A stretch of 61,588 bases of DNA from Sporolactobacillus kofuensis (GCF_042660205.1 NZ_JBHSTQ010000013.1:1-61588), one strand, 5' to 3'. Counted from the stretch's first letter, positions 37,064 through 46,479 are shown. Notes: generated by a model not told the origin, from the letters alone. Made by a program: numbers and translations.

Positions 37064-37432
37064 ATGATTCAACAGGAAAGCCGTTTGAAAGTAGCCGATA
37101 ACTCAGGTGCTCGTGAAGTCCTGACTATTAAGGTTTTGGGTGGATCCGGTCGCAAGACTGCTAATATCGGTGATGTTATTGTTGCTTCGGTCAAACAAGC
37201 AACACCAGGTGGCGTTGTTAAGAAAGGCGAAGTTGTAAAAGCTGTTGTTGTTCGTACAAAACATGGTGTAAGACGTGTTGATGGTTCTTATATTCGTTTT
37301 GACGAGAACGCTGTTGTCTTAATCAAAGAAGACAAAAGCCCTCGCGGCACGCGTATCTTTGGGCCAGTTGCCCGTGAATTGCGTGACGGACAATTTATGA
37401 AAATCGTTTCTCTTGCACCGGAAGTATTGTGA
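37064..37432 (+). CDS. rplN: Ribosomal protein L14
   Basis: L14 contacts 16S rRNA across the interface. The 122 aa begin MIQQESRLKVADNSGAREVL and end RDGQFMKIVSLAPEVL. ATG 37064 follows AGGGAGG; a TTG at 37055 is less likely. Confidence 0.96.
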   Translation: MIQQESRLKVADNSGAREVLTIKVLGGSGRKTANIGDVIVASVKQATPGGVVKKGEVVKAVVVRTKHGVRRVDGSYIRFDENAVVLIKEDKSPRGTRIFGPVARELRDGQFMKIVSLAPEVL

Positions 37433-37467
37433 TTCTGAATGGTTAGGAAAAGGAGGTGGCATTTAAC

Positions 37468-37785
37468 ATGGCAAAACTGCATGTGAAAAAAGGCGACAAG
37501 GTTCAAGTCATTTCCGGTAAGGATAAAGGCAAACAAGGTGTGATCCTTGCAGCGTTTCCGGCAAAGGAACGTGTGCTCGTTGAAGGTGTAAACATCGTCA
37601 AAAAGCATTCAAAACCAAGCCAGGCAGCTCCGCAAGGCGGCATCCTCGAACACGAGGCGCCAATTCACGTATCAAATGTTATGCTGCTTGACCCAAAAAC
37701 AAACGAACCTACACGCGTAGGTCACAAAATAGTAGACGGAAAAAAAGTACGTGTTTCTAAAAAATCAGGCGAAGTCATCGAATGA
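37468..37785 (+). CDS. rplX: Ribosomal protein L24
   Basis: L24 initiates 50S assembly. The 105 aa begin with the KOW motif KGDKVQVISGKDKGKQGVIL and contain VEGVNIVKKHSKPSQAAPQG. ATG 37468 follows AGGAGGTGG. Confidence 0.95.
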   Translation: MAKLHVKKGDKVQVISGKDKGKQGVILAAFPAKERVLVEGVNIVKKHSKPSQAAPQGGILEHEAPIHVSNVMLLDPKTNEPTRVGHKIVDGKKVRVSKKSGEVIE

Positions 37786-37814
37786 TCTGATTGTCTGTGA
37801 AAGGAGGTAAACAC

Positions 37815-38357
37815 ATGAGCCGATTCAAAGAAAAGTATGAAAAGGAAGTTGTTCCGGCTTTAATTGAAAAGTTTAACTATACATCTGTAATGCAGGTCCC
37901 AGCCATCCAAAAGGTAGTCATCAATATGGGTGTTGGCGAAGCAGTTCAGAACTCTAAGGTTCTGGATAGCGCTGTTGAAGATCTGACTGCATTATCCGGT
38001 CAGAAACCAGTGATTACTCGCGCAAAGAAATCCATCGCTGCATTTAAACTTCGTGAAGGTGTTGCGATTGGTGCAAAAGTTACACTAAGGAAAGAACGTA
38101 TGTATGATTTCCTTGACAAGCTGGTTACAGTTGCTCTCCCTCGCGTGCGTGACTTCCGCGGTGTCTCAAAGAAAGCATTTGACGGCCGAGGTAACTATAC
38201 GCTGGGTATCCGCGAACAATTGATTTTCCCTGAAATTGATTATGATAAAGTCGATAAAGTACGCGGTATGGATATCGTTATTGTAACGTCAGCAAACACT
38301 GATGAAGAAGCAGCTGAATTACTGACATTGCTAGGCATGCCGTTCGTTAAAAAATAA
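37815..38357 (+). CDS. rplE: Ribosomal protein L5
   Basis: L5 binds 5S rRNA and contacts the P-site tRNA. The 180 aa begin MSRFKEKYEKEVVPALIEKF and contain GQKPVITRAKKSIAAFKLRE and FPEIDYDKVDKVRGMDIVIV. ATG 37815 follows AAAGGAGG. Confidence 0.96.
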   Translation: MSRFKEKYEKEVVPALIEKFNYTSVMQVPAIQKVVINMGVGEAVQNSKVLDSAVEDLTALSGQKPVITRAKKSIAAFKLREGVAIGAKVTLRKERMYDFLDKLVTVALPRVRDFRGVSKKAFDGRGNYTLGIREQLIFPEIDYDKVDKVRGMDIVIVTSANTDEEAAELLTLLGMPFVKK

Positions 38358-38377
38358 TCGCAAGGAGGATATGAATT

Positions 38378-38563
38378 TTGGCAAAAAAATCAATGCTTGT
38401 TTCGTCACATCGCCCAAAAAAATTCAAAGTGCAGGAATACACACGCTGTGAACGCTGCGGACGTCCTCATTCGGTTCTTAGGAAATTCAAATTATGCAGA
38501 ATTTGTTTTCGCGAACTTGCCTATAAAGGACAAATCCCAGGTGTTAAAAAAGCTAGCTGGTAA
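38378..38563 (+). CDS. rpsN: Ribosomal protein S14, zinc-ribbon type (main copy)
   Basis: S14 is in the 30S head. This 61-aa type Z protein binds zinc through C24, C27, C40 and C43 (CERCGRPHSVLRKFKLCRIC). Translation starts at TTG 38378 after AAGGAGG. A second, also cysteine-containing S14 gene lies at 53895-54080, minus strand. Confidence 0.96.
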   Translation: MAKKSMLVSSHRPKKFKVQEYTRCERCGRPHSVLRKFKLCRICFRELAYKGQIPGVKKASW

Positions 38564-38596
38564 AATTTTATGTGATAGGGAAGGAGGTCGTTTTGC

Positions 38597-38995
38597 ATGG
38601 TCATGACAGATCCGATTGCAGATATGTTGACCCGCATTCGTAATGCCAATATTGTTCGCCACGAACAAATTGAACTGCCAGGTTCCAGAATTAAGAAGGA
38701 AATCGCTGAAATTCTGAAACGCGAAGGATTTATCAAAGATGTAGAATACATTGAAGACAACAAACAAGGTGTGCTTCGTCTGATCCTCAAATACGGCGGC
38801 AATAAGGAACGGGTAATTTCCGGATTGAAGAGAATCAGTAAACCAGGTCTTCGCGTTTATGCGAAAGCCGATGAGGTACCTAAGGTTCTCGGTGGTCTTG
38901 GTATCGCACTAGTTTCAACGTCAAAAGGTGTTATTACGGATAAAGAAGCACGTCAACAAAAAGTTGGCGGAGAAGTACTCGCATACATTTGGTAA
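38597..38995 (+). CDS. rpsH: Ribosomal protein S8
   Basis: S8 binds the central 16S domain. The 132 aa begin MVMTDPIADMLTRIRNANIV and end GVITDKEARQQKVGGEVLAY. GAAGGAGG precedes ATG 38597. Confidence 0.96.
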   Translation: MVMTDPIADMLTRIRNANIVRHEQIELPGSRIKKEIAEILKREGFIKDVEYIEDNKQGVLRLILKYGGNKERVISGLKRISKPGLRVYAKADEVPKVLGGLGIALVSTSKGVITDKEARQQKVGGEVLAYIW

Positions 38996-39022
38996 TAAGC
39001 AAACAAGAATGGAGGTGTCCTA

Positions 39023-39559
39023 ATGTCTCGTATAGGTTTAAGACCGACAGCCATTCCTGATGGTGTAACGGTTACGATTGACGGCCAGACTGTAACAGTC
39101 AAAGGACCTAAAGGTGAATTATCCCGGAAGTTCCATCCGGATATGATCATAAAGCAAGAAAACAATGAAGTTAAAGTTGAAAGACCAGATGATTCAAACC
39201 AACATCGTGCCCTTCACGGTACGACAAGTAGTTTGATTAGCAATATGGTTGAAGGTGTGACTAAGGGATTCGTTAAGAATCTTGAACTTGTCGGCGTAGG
39301 TTACCGTGCTAACAAACAGGGTAAGAACCTTGTATTGAATGTCGGCTACTCTCACCCGGTAGAAATCGTTCCTGAAGAAGGAATTGAATTAGCTGTTGAA
39401 GGAAACAACAAGGTGTCTGTTTCTGGAATTGACAAACAGCGTGTCGGCGAAGTTGCCGCAAATATTCGTTCCGTACGTGCACCAGAGCCTTACAAAGGCA
39501 AGGGTATTCGCTATGAAGGCGAAAAGGTACGTCGCAAGGAAGGTAAAACAGGTAAGTAA
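39023..39559 (+). CDS. rplF: Ribosomal protein L6
   Basis: L6 lies near the factor-binding site. The 178 aa begin MSRIGLRPTAIPDGVTVTID and show the C-terminal signature RAPEPYKGKGIRYEGEKVRR. GGAGGTG precedes ATG 39023. Confidence 0.96.
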   Translation: MSRIGLRPTAIPDGVTVTIDGQTVTVKGPKGELSRKFHPDMIIKQENNEVKVERPDDSNQHRALHGTTSSLISNMVEGVTKGFVKNLELVGVGYRANKQGKNLVLNVGYSHPVEIVPEEGIELAVEGNNKVSVSGIDKQRVGEVAANIRSVRAPEPYKGKGIRYEGEKVRRKEGKTGK

Positions 39560-39597
39560 TAGATTTCAATTTCTACTAGAAAGGAGCGACAAACTGT

Positions 39598-39960
39598 ATG
39601 ATTTCCAAAAAAGACAAGAACGCGCTTCGTCAAAAAAGACATCTTCATGTACGCCACCGCATCGTGGGTACAGCAGAACGTCCACGTTTGAACGTATTCC
39701 GCTCTTCCAAGAATATTTATGCGCAGTTGATTGATGATGCAAAGGGTGTAACGCTCGTTGCCTCTTCATCGATTGACAAAGCATTTGATCTTGAAAAAGG
39801 TAGCGACGTTGCCGCAGCTAAAAAAGTTGGCGCAATGATCGGTGAACGTGCTTTGGAAAAAGGAATTGACACGGTTGTTTTTGACCGTAGTGGTTATATT
39901 TATCACGGACGTGTAAAGGCTGTAGCTGAAGGCGCCCGAGAAGCAGGACTTAAATTTTAA
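39598..39960 (+). CDS. rplR: Ribosomal protein L18
   Basis: L18 binds 5S rRNA with L5. The 120 aa contain RHRIVGTAERPRLNVFRSSK and FDRSGYIYHGRVKAVAEGAR, typical of the family. AAAGGAG precedes ATG 39598. Confidence 0.95.
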   Translation: MISKKDKNALRQKRHLHVRHRIVGTAERPRLNVFRSSKNIYAQLIDDAKGVTLVASSSIDKAFDLEKGSDVAAAKKVGAMIGERALEKGIDTVVFDRSGYIYHGRVKAVAEGAREAGLKF

Positions 39961-39978
39961 GGTTAAGGAGGGGAATCC

Positions 39979-40479
39979 ATGGCTAATAATGATCGCAATA
40001 AATCAGAATTTGAAGAACGCGTCGTAACAATCAACCGCGTGGCGAAAGTAGTTAAAGGCGGACGCAGATTCCGTTTTTCAGCGCTGGTTGTTGTCGGCGA
40101 CAAAAAAGGTAATGTAGGTTATGGACAGGGTAAGGCTCACGAAGTACCTGAAGCCATTCGTAAGGCGATTGAGGATGCGAAGAAGAACGTATTTAATGTT
40201 CCGATCGTTAACACAACCATTCCTCACCAAGTAACAGGCCATGCAGGATCAGGTAGCGTATTGCTGAAACCGGCATCCGAAGGTACTGGAATTATTGCTG
40301 GCGGTCCTGTCCGCGCCGTACTCGAATTGTCTGGACTCGGTGACATTCTTTCGAAGTCATTGGGATCGAACAATCCGATTAACATGGTTCGTGCAACAGT
40401 TGAAGGACTGCAAAGCCTGAAACGTGTTGAACATGTAGCTAAGCTGCGTGGCAAATCAGTGGAAGAACTGCTCGGATAA
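39979..40479 (+). CDS. rpsE: Ribosomal protein S5
   Basis: S5 helps decoding accuracy and mRNA entry. The 166 aa show the N-terminal dsRNA-binding-like fold with RVAKVVKGGRRFRFSALVVV and GSGSVLLKPASEGTGIIAGG. AAGGAGGGG precedes ATG 39979. Confidence 0.96.
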   Translation: MANNDRNKSEFEERVVTINRVAKVVKGGRRFRFSALVVVGDKKGNVGYGQGKAHEVPEAIRKAIEDAKKNVFNVPIVNTTIPHQVTGHAGSGSVLLKPASEGTGIIAGGPVRAVLELSGLGDILSKSLGSNNPINMVRATVEGLQSLKRVEHVAKLRGKSVEELLG

Positions 40480-40492
40480 GGAGGGAACAGGA

Positions 40493-40681
40493 TTGGCTAA
40501 AAAATTGGAAATTACCCTCAAACATAGTGTGATCGGACGTCCTGAATCACAACGCGTGACGGTAAGAACGCTTGGCTTGAGAAAGACTTACCAAACTGTT
40601 GTGCAGGATGATAATCCGGCCATTCGCGGTATGATCAACAAGGTCTCCCACCTTTTGGCTGTACGCGAATTGAATGATTGA
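40493..40681 (+). CDS. rpmD: Ribosomal protein L30
   Basis: L30 is a small 50S protein. The 62 aa begin MAKKLEITLKHSVIGRPESQ and contain LGLRKTYQTVVQDDNPAIRG. TTG 40493 is chosen since AAGGAGGG lies about 8 bp upstream and the start fits the family. Confidence 0.94.
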   Translation: MAKKLEITLKHSVIGRPESQRVTVRTLGLRKTYQTVVQDDNPAIRGMINKVSHLLAVRELND

Positions 40682-40715
40682 TTTCGAATCAAACTGAGAA
40701 TAAGGAGGTGCCAAG

Positions 40716-41156
40716 ATGAAACTCCATGAATTGAAACCAGCTGAAGGTTCCCGTTTTGCTCGTAAAAGAGTAGGACGCGGCTATGGTTCAGGACTTGGCA
40801 AAACATCTGGTCGAGGACAAAAAGGACAAAAAGCTCGTTCGGGCGGTAAGGTACGTCTCGGATTTGAAGGCGGACAGATGCCATTGCTGCAGAAACTGCC
40901 TAAGAAGGGCTTCAAGAACCCGACGCGCAAAATTTACGCTGTTATTAATGTTGAAAAGCTGAACCGTTTTGAAAATGGAACAGAAATTACTCCGGAATTG
41001 CTGCTTGAAACACGTGTGATCCGGAAATTGAATGACGGTGTTAAAGTTCTTGGTGAAGGCAAGCTTGAAGCAAAACTGACAGTTAAGGCACATAAATTTT
41101 CTGCTTCTGCCAAAGAAGCGATTGAAGCTGCCGGCGGAAACATTGAGGTGATTTGA
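40716..41156 (+). CDS. rplO: Ribosomal protein L15
   Basis: L15 is a late assembly protein of the 50S. The 146 aa begin MKLHELKPAEGSRFARKRVG, with the Gly/Lys-rich loop GYGSGLGKTSGRGQKGQKAR and the C-terminal TVKAHKFSASAKEAIEAAGG. Its stop overlaps the secY start (TGATG). Confidence 0.96.
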   Translation: MKLHELKPAEGSRFARKRVGRGYGSGLGKTSGRGQKGQKARSGGKVRLGFEGGQMPLLQKLPKKGFKNPTRKIYAVINVEKLNRFENGTEITPELLLETRVIRKLNDGVKVLGEGKLEAKLTVKAHKFSASAKEAIEAAGGNIEVI

Positions 41157-42445
41157 TGTTTCAAGTGCTTTCCAGTATGTGGCGAGAGGCCGAAATTCGC
41201 CGAAAAATAGTATTCACATTGCTTATGCTCATTATATTTCGGATCGGGACATTCATTCCCGTTCCGGATATTAATACAGAGCTGATCAAATTCAGTGATT
41301 CAAGTGCCTTTGGCTTGTTTAACACTTTTGGTGGCGGTGCACTAGAGAACTTTTCAATTTTCTCTATGGGTATTATGCCTTACATTACCGCATCAATTAT
41401 TGTTCAGTTGTTACAGATGGATGTAGTTCCTAAGCTTACTGAATGGTCTAAACAAGGAGAAATGGGAAGGCGCAAACTGAATCAGCTGACTAGGTATGGG
41501 ACGATCATTCTCGGATTTATCGAAGCAGTGGGTCTTTCATACGCGTTCAGTAACAATTATCAAGGGTTGGTAAGTAACCCAACCATCTGGACCTTTCTGA
41601 TCATTGCATTGGTACTGACAACTGGTACGGCTTTTCTCGTATGGCTGGGTGATCAGATTACCGCTTACGGCGTAGGAAACGGCATTTCCATTATTATCTT
41701 TGCAGGAATTATTGCCCGAATCCCTACTGCTGTTGGCCAAATTTATGCTCAGCGGTTTGCGTCGTCAACCAACACATTTATGGAAGTACTTGGATTGCTC
41801 GCCATTGTCGTTGTTGTCCTGCTTATTATTGTCGGAACTATTTTCGTTCAACAAGGGTCTCGAAAAATTCCGATTCAATATGCAAAACGGACAATCGGTA
41901 CGAAGACATACAGTGTGGAACCGACGCACTTACCAATCAAGGTTAATGCTGCCGGAGTTATCCCTGTGATCTTCGCGATCTCATTGATGATCACGCCGCC
42001 AACGATTGCCCGTTTCTTTCCGCAAAATAATGTGACTGCGTGGATTATCCGCGTATTCGATTACTCTACGGTTTACGGGATGATCATCTATGCGGTACTG
42101 ATCATTGCCTTTACCTATTTCTACACGTTTGTTCAGGTTAACCCTGAAAAGATGGCGAAAAATCTTGGTGAACAAGGCGGCTATATTCCGGGAATACGTC
42201 CAGGTAAGAGCACGGAGCAATACATTACCAAGATTCTTTATCGCTTGACTTTCCTTGGTGCCATTTTCCTTGCAGTGATCTCACTGCTCCCGATTGTCTT
42301 TGGTGAAATGGGAAGCCTTCCTGCGAGTGCAAGAATCGGCGGAACCAGCTTACTCATCGTTGTCGGGGTTGCGTTGGATACCATGAAACGTATTGAAAGC
42401 CAGTTGATCAAGAAGAACTATCAAGGCTTTATCAGAAAAAGGTAA
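41156..42445 (+). CDS. secY: SecY, protein-conducting channel
   Basis: SecY forms the translocation pore with SecE. The 429-aa protein has ten membrane segments; visible landmarks are LNTFGGGALENFS type plug region (FNTFGGGALENFSIFSMGI), ITASIIVQLLQMDVVPKLTE and GGYIPGIRPGKSTEQYI in a cytosolic loop. ATG 41156 overlaps the rplO stop, hence coupled translation; TTG 41153 is one codon earlier. Confidence 0.96.
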   Translation: MFQVLSSMWREAEIRRKIVFTLLMLIIFRIGTFIPVPDINTELIKFSDSSAFGLFNTFGGGALENFSIFSMGIMPYITASIIVQLLQMDVVPKLTEWSKQGEMGRRKLNQLTRYGTIILGFIEAVGLSYAFSNNYQGLVSNPTIWTFLIIALVLTTGTAFLVWLGDQITAYGVGNGISIIIFAGIIARIPTAVGQIYAQRFASSTNTFMEVLGLLAIVVVVLLIIVGTIFVQQGSRKIPIQYAKRTIGTKTYSVEPTHLPIKVNAAGVIPVIFAISLMITPPTIARFFPQNNVTAWIIRVFDYSTVYGMIIYAVLIIAFTYFYTFVQVNPEKMAKNLGEQGGYIPGIRPGKSTEQYITKILYRLTFLGAIFLAVISLLPIVFGEMGSLPASARIGGTSLLIVVGVALDTMKRIESQLIKKNYQGFIRKR

Positions 42446-42478
42446 GGCACTGACTATGAATGAGTCAGGAGGAGTACA

Positions 42479-43132
42479 ATGAATCTCATATTAATGGGCT
42501 TGCCTGGTGCTGGTAAAGGTACTCAGGCGGAGCGAATTGTTGATAAATTCGGTTACCCTCACATCTCTACCGGCGATATGTTTCGTGCGGCGATTAAAGG
42601 TGGCACGCCACTAGGAAAACAAGCAAAATCCTTTATTGATAAAGGTGCGCTTGTTCCCGATGAAGTGACGATTGGAATTGTCAACGAACGTCTGTCAGAG
42701 AGCGATACTGATGAAGGTTTTCTTCTCGATGGTTTTCCTCGGACGGTTGAGCAAGCAGAAGCACTCGACAAGATGATGAATGAGCACGGAAAGAAAATTG
42801 ATGCTGTACTTTATATCAGCGTCGATCCTGAAAAATTACTCGCTCGATTAACGGGACGTAGAATCTGTTCTAACTGCGGAGCAACCTATCACTTGACGTT
42901 TAATCCTCCTGCAAAAGAAGGAATTTGCGATAAGTGCGGAAGCGATTTGAAACAGCGAGCAGATGACAATGAAGCAACGGTTCATGAACGGTTGCAAGTC
43001 AATATGCGTCAGCAGCAACCGCTGCTCGACTTCTATGAAGCAAAGGGATCTTTGAAGACGATCAATGGGGATCAGGACATTGATTCTGTTTTCCGGGAAG
43101 TTTCAGAGATCTTGGGCGTTCTTGCCAAGTGA
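42479..43132 (+). CDS. adk: Adenylate kinase (zinc type)
   Basis: The enzyme balances ATP, ADP and AMP. The 217 aa show the P-loop GLPGAGKGTQ (7-16), the AMP-binding STGDMFR and DGFPRTVEQA. The LID carries four cysteines (CSNCG and CDKCG), the zinc-binding form of Gram-positives. The gene overlaps map by 4 bp. Confidence 0.96.
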   Translation: MNLILMGLPGAGKGTQAERIVDKFGYPHISTGDMFRAAIKGGTPLGKQAKSFIDKGALVPDEVTIGIVNERLSESDTDEGFLLDGFPRTVEQAEALDKMMNEHGKKIDAVLYISVDPEKLLARLTGRRICSNCGATYHLTFNPPAKEGICDKCGSDLKQRADDNEATVHERLQVNMRQQQPLLDFYEAKGSLKTINGDQDIDSVFREVSEILGVLAK

Positions 43133-43878
43133 TCACGCGGAAAACGATAGAGGAAATCAACAGGATCCGCATTGCGGGAAAAATAGTGGCTGAGACGCTG
43201 GAACGTTTGCGTCAGGCTATTCGTCCCGGCATATCGACGATTGAACTCGATACGCTGGCAGAGCGCTTGATAAGGGATGCGGGAGCTAAACCCTCATTCA
43301 AAGGATATGATGGGTTTTCAAAAAGTATCTGCACATCCGTCAACGATCAGTTGGCCCACGGTATTCCTGGTTCCTATGTTCTGCAGGACGGAGACATTAT
43401 CAGTATCGATATTGGTGCCAAGTATGAAGGATTTCATGCAGACTCCGCCTGGACTTTCCCCGTGGGCACGGTTTCTGAGACGACCCGAAGGCTTCTGGAA
43501 AAGACGGAAGAATCGCTCTACAAAGGAATTGCTGAAGCAAAGCCGGGAATGCGGCTGACGAACATTTCCCATGCGATTCAGATGTGTGCCGAGTCAAATG
43601 GATTTTCCGTTGTACATGAACTGACTGGCCACGGCGTTGGCCGTGATCTTCATGAAGCACCGGATGTACCGAATTACGGTCGATCAGGCCGGGGACCGGT
43701 GTTGAAGCCCGGAATGGTTCTGGCAATTGAGCCTTTAGTGAATGAAGGCAGCCGGGACATCTGGATGGTTGAAGATGATGACTGGACATTGATGACTCAG
43801 GATGGTAAGAATTGTGCGCATTTTGAGCACACAATTGTAATAACGGAAAATGGAAATGAAATCTTGACAAAGCAATAA
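43129..43878 (+). CDS. map: Methionine aminopeptidase, type I
   Basis: It removes the initiator Met from new proteins. The 249 aa show the metal ligands in SIDIGAKYEGFHADSAWTFP, HELTGHGVGRDLHEAPDVPN, LAIEPLV and HFEHTIVI. It starts at GTG 43129, overlapping the end of adk, and so relies on coupled translation. Confidence 0.95.
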   Translation: MITRKTIEEINRIRIAGKIVAETLERLRQAIRPGISTIELDTLAERLIRDAGAKPSFKGYDGFSKSICTSVNDQLAHGIPGSYVLQDGDIISIDIGAKYEGFHADSAWTFPVGTVSETTRRLLEKTEESLYKGIAEAKPGMRLTNISHAIQMCAESNGFSVVHELTGHGVGRDLHEAPDVPNYGRSGRGPVLKPGMVLAIEPLVNEGSRDIWMVEDDDWTLMTQDGKNCAHFEHTIVITENGNEILTKQ

Positions 43879-43894
43879 GTGAAGGTGATGATTG

Positions 43895-44218
43895 ATGGGT
43901 AGTGATCAAGCCCCTTTACCTGTTCCCGGACAGCTCGCATGTGTTCTGAAAGGGAAAGAAGCGGGTTCTTATTTTGTCATTGTGCGTCTTATTGATCATC
44001 GATTTGTCGAAATTGCAGATGGTGACAAGAGGAAGTTCGACAATGCAAAAAAGAAAAACATCAGCCATCTTGAACTTCAATCATATATATCTGTCGAAGT
44101 ACAGAAAAGTCTACGCGAGATCGGACGCGTGACAAACGGAAAACTGCGTTTTGCCATCGCTCATTTTTTGGATGGAGAAATCAGTAACAAGAGGAAGGGT
44201 GAGTCAGCCGATGGCTAA
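43895..44218 (+). CDS. KOW-domain RNA-binding protein (L14e-like)
   Basis: This 107-aa protein begins with a KOW-like segment (PVPGQLACVLKGKEAGSYFVIV) and resembles the small L14e-like proteins found between map and infA in Bacillus. A ribosome-associated role is suggested by context only. GAAGGTGATG precedes ATG 43895. It overlaps infA by 8 bp. Confidence 0.85.
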   Translation: MGSDQAPLPVPGQLACVLKGKEAGSYFVIVRLIDHRFVEIADGDKRKFDNAKKKNISHLELQSYISVEVQKSLREIGRVTNGKLRFAIAHFLDGEISNKRKGESADG

Positions 44219-44429
44219 GGAAGATGTCATTGAAGTTGAAGGCACCGTTATCGAACCACTGCCAAATGCAATGTTTCGTGTGGAATTGGAGAATGGCCAT
44301 AAGATTTTAGCTCATGTATCCGGCAAAATCCGTATGCATTTCATCCGCATTTTGCCAGGAGATAAAGTAACGGTCGAGTTGTCGCCATATGATGTGTCGC
44401 GCGGCCGCATTACGTTCAGGCATAAATAA
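44211..44429 (+). CDS. infA: Translation initiation factor IF-1
   Basis: IF-1 occupies the A site during initiation. The 72-aa OB-fold protein starts MAKEDVIEVEGTVIEPLPNA and ends LSPYDVSRGRITFRHK. ATG 44211 gives the family start and lies inside the end of the preceding gene; an upstream in-frame start would fuse an unrelated extension. Confidence 0.96.
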   Translation: MAKEDVIEVEGTVIEPLPNAMFRVELENGHKILAHVSGKIRMHFIRILPGDKVTVELSPYDVSRGRITFRHK

Positions 44430-44460
44430 TTGCTCTGCGGTGTATAAGGAGGGTTCAATA

Positions 44461-44574
44461 ATGAAGGTAAGACCATCAGTTAAGAAGATTTGTGAAAAAT
44501 GCAAGATTGTCCGCCGTAAAGGTGTTGTCATGGTGATTTGTGAAAATCCAAAACATAAACAAAGACAAGGTTAA
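44461..44574 (+). CDS. rpmJ: Ribosomal protein L36
   Basis: L36 is the smallest 50S protein. The 37 aa start MKVRPSVKKICEKCKIVRRK and hold a zinc ribbon with Cys11, Cys14 and Cys27 followed by His (ICENPKHKQRQG), the zinc-binding form. AAGGAGGG precedes ATG 44461. Confidence 0.96.
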   Translation: MKVRPSVKKICEKCKIVRRKGVVMVICENPKHKQRQG

Positions 44575-44593
44575 TAAGGAGGTGTTCTGACGT

Positions 44594-44959
44594 ATGGCTC
44601 GTATTGCAGGTGTCGACATTCCAAGAGAAAAACGCGTGGTTATTTCCTTGACTTACATCTTCGGCATTGGCCCAGCAACAGCTAAGAAGATCTTGGCAGA
44701 AGCTAATGTTTCCGAAGACACACGTGTACGTGATCTAACTGAAGAAGAACAGACACGTATCCGTGAAGTGGTTGACCACTACCGCGTTGAAGGTGACCTT
44801 CGCCGCGAAGTTTCTCTTAATATCAAGAGATTGATTGAAATTGGTTCCTATAGAGGTATCCGCCACCGCAGAGGTCTGCCGGTTCGTGGACAAAACACAA
44901 AAAACAACTCACGTACGCGTAAAGGTCCTAAGCGCACAATGGCTGGTAAAAAGAAATAA
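44594..44959 (+). CDS. rpsM: Ribosomal protein S13
   Basis: S13 bridges the 30S head and 50S. The 121 aa begin MARIAGVDIPREKRVVISLT and end with GLPVRGQNTKNNSRTRKGP, both diagnostic. AAGGAGGTG precedes ATG 44594. Confidence 0.96.
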   Translation: MARIAGVDIPREKRVVISLTYIFGIGPATAKKILAEANVSEDTRVRDLTEEEQTRIREVVDHYRVEGDLRREVSLNIKRLIEIGSYRGIRHRRGLPVRGQNTKNNSRTRKGPKRTMAGKKK

Positions 44960-44980
44960 GTAAAGGAGGGTTAAACATTT

Positions 44981-45373
44981 ATGGCAAAAGCACAACAACG
45001 TACGCGTAAGCGCCGTATCAAGAGAAATGTTGAAAACGGGGTGGCACACATCCGTTCAACATTTAACAACACAATCGTAACGATCACGGATCCACATGGT
45101 AACGCGATTGCTTGGGCTAGTTCCGGCGGTCTTGGGTTCAAGGGTTCTAGAAAATCCACTCCATTTGCAGCACAAACAGCAGCAGAAGCAGCTGGTAAGA
45201 GCGCATTGGATAGTGGAATGAAAACTGTTGAAGTATCTGTCAAAGGACCAGGTGCAGGACGTGAAGCAGCGATTCGTGCACTTCAGGCAGTTGGCCTTGA
45301 AGTAACAGCAATTCGTGACGTTACGCCGGTTCCACACAACGGTTGCCGTCCTCCGAAACGTCGCCGCGTTTGA
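44981..45373 (+). CDS. rpsK: Ribosomal protein S11
   Basis: S11 lies on the 30S platform. The 130 aa contain GVAHIRSTFNNTIVTITDPH and end PVPHNGCRPPKRRRV. AAAGGAGGG precedes ATG 44981. Confidence 0.96.
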   Translation: MAKAQQRTRKRRIKRNVENGVAHIRSTFNNTIVTITDPHGNAIAWASSGGLGFKGSRKSTPFAAQTAAEAAGKSALDSGMKTVEVSVKGPGAGREAAIRALQAVGLEVTAIRDVTPVPHNGCRPPKRRRV

Positions 45374-45534
45374 TTGTATAGCTCGCTATTAATCTGTTAA
45401 TAATGCAACTATGACTAAACGTGTACACCGATCAGAGAAGCACGCCGTAGCTAAGTTCTAAGGAACAACTTTGGAAAATATTGGCCAACGCGCGCTGAAA
45501 AAGTATCGACGTTTTGAAGGAGGGTTCACATTTG

Positions 45535-46479
45535 ATGATTGAGATCGAAAAGCCAAAGATCGACACGGTTGAAATAGCAGACGATGGTAGTTATGGGAAG
45601 TTTGTTGTTGAACCGCTCGAACGCGGATACGGCACGACTCTGGGTAATTCTTTGCGTCGAATTTTACTTTCATCCCTCCCAGGCGCGGCTGTAACGACGG
45701 TACAGTTTGATACTGTGCTTCATGAATTTTCCACGATTGAGGGCGTTGTTGAAGATGTAACGGCGATCATTCTGAATATCAAAAAGCTTTGCTTGAAGCT
45801 GTATTCAGATGAGGAAAAGACATTGGAAATTGACGTTCAGAGAGCTGGGAAAGTAACAGCTGCCGATATTGTCCACGACAGTGATGTTGAAATACTGAAT
45901 CCTGAACTGGAAATTGCGACACTCGATGAAGGTGCGCATTTTCATTTGAGAATGCTTGCCAAGAAAGGTCGCGGTTATGTTCCTGCTGAAGGTAACAAAT
46001 CCGATGATCTTCCGATTGCCGTAATTCCGATTGATTCAATTTACACACCAATCACCCGTGTGAACTATCAAGTGGAGAAAACCAGAGTTGGCCAGGTAGC
46101 TAATTATGACAAGTTGACACTCGATGTCTGGACAGATGGCAGCATTCGTCCGGAAGAAGCAATTGCTTTGGGTGCCAAGATTCTGACCGAACATTTAAAT
46201 ATCTTCGTTGGATTAACTGATCAGGCACAAAAAGCTGAGATCATGATTGAAAAAGAAGAAGATAAGAAAGAAAAAGTTCTTGAAATGACCATTGAAGAAC
46301 TTGATCTTTCTGTACGGTCATACAATTGTCTGAAACGCGCCGGCATCAACACAGTTCAAGAACTGACTCAGAAGAGTGAAGAAGATATGATGAAGGTCAG
46401 AAATCTTGGACGCAAATCTCTTGAAGAAGTTGAAGAAAAGCTGCATGACCTTGGCCTTGGGCTGAGAGTGGAAGAGTAA
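45535..46479 (+). CDS. rpoA: RNA polymerase alpha subunit
   Basis: Alpha assembles RNA polymerase and contacts UP elements and activators. The 314 aa show ERGYGTTLGNSLRRILLSSL in the N-terminal domain and LDLSVRSYNCLKRAGINTVQ in the C-terminal domain. ATG 45535 gives the family start MIEIEKPKI and follows GAAGGAGGG; TTG 45532 is one codon earlier. The 160 bp upstream show no gene. Confidence 0.96.
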   Translation: MIEIEKPKIDTVEIADDGSYGKFVVEPLERGYGTTLGNSLRRILLSSLPGAAVTTVQFDTVLHEFSTIEGVVEDVTAIILNIKKLCLKLYSDEEKTLEIDVQRAGKVTAADIVHDSDVEILNPELEIATLDEGAHFHLRMLAKKGRGYVPAEGNKSDDLPIAVIPIDSIYTPITRVNYQVEKTRVGQVANYDKLTLDVWTDGSIRPEEAIALGAKILTEHLNIFVGLTDQAQKAEIMIEKEEDKKEKVLEMTIEELDLSVRSYNCLKRAGINTVQELTQKSEEDMMKVRNLGRKSLEEVEEKLHDLGLGLRVEE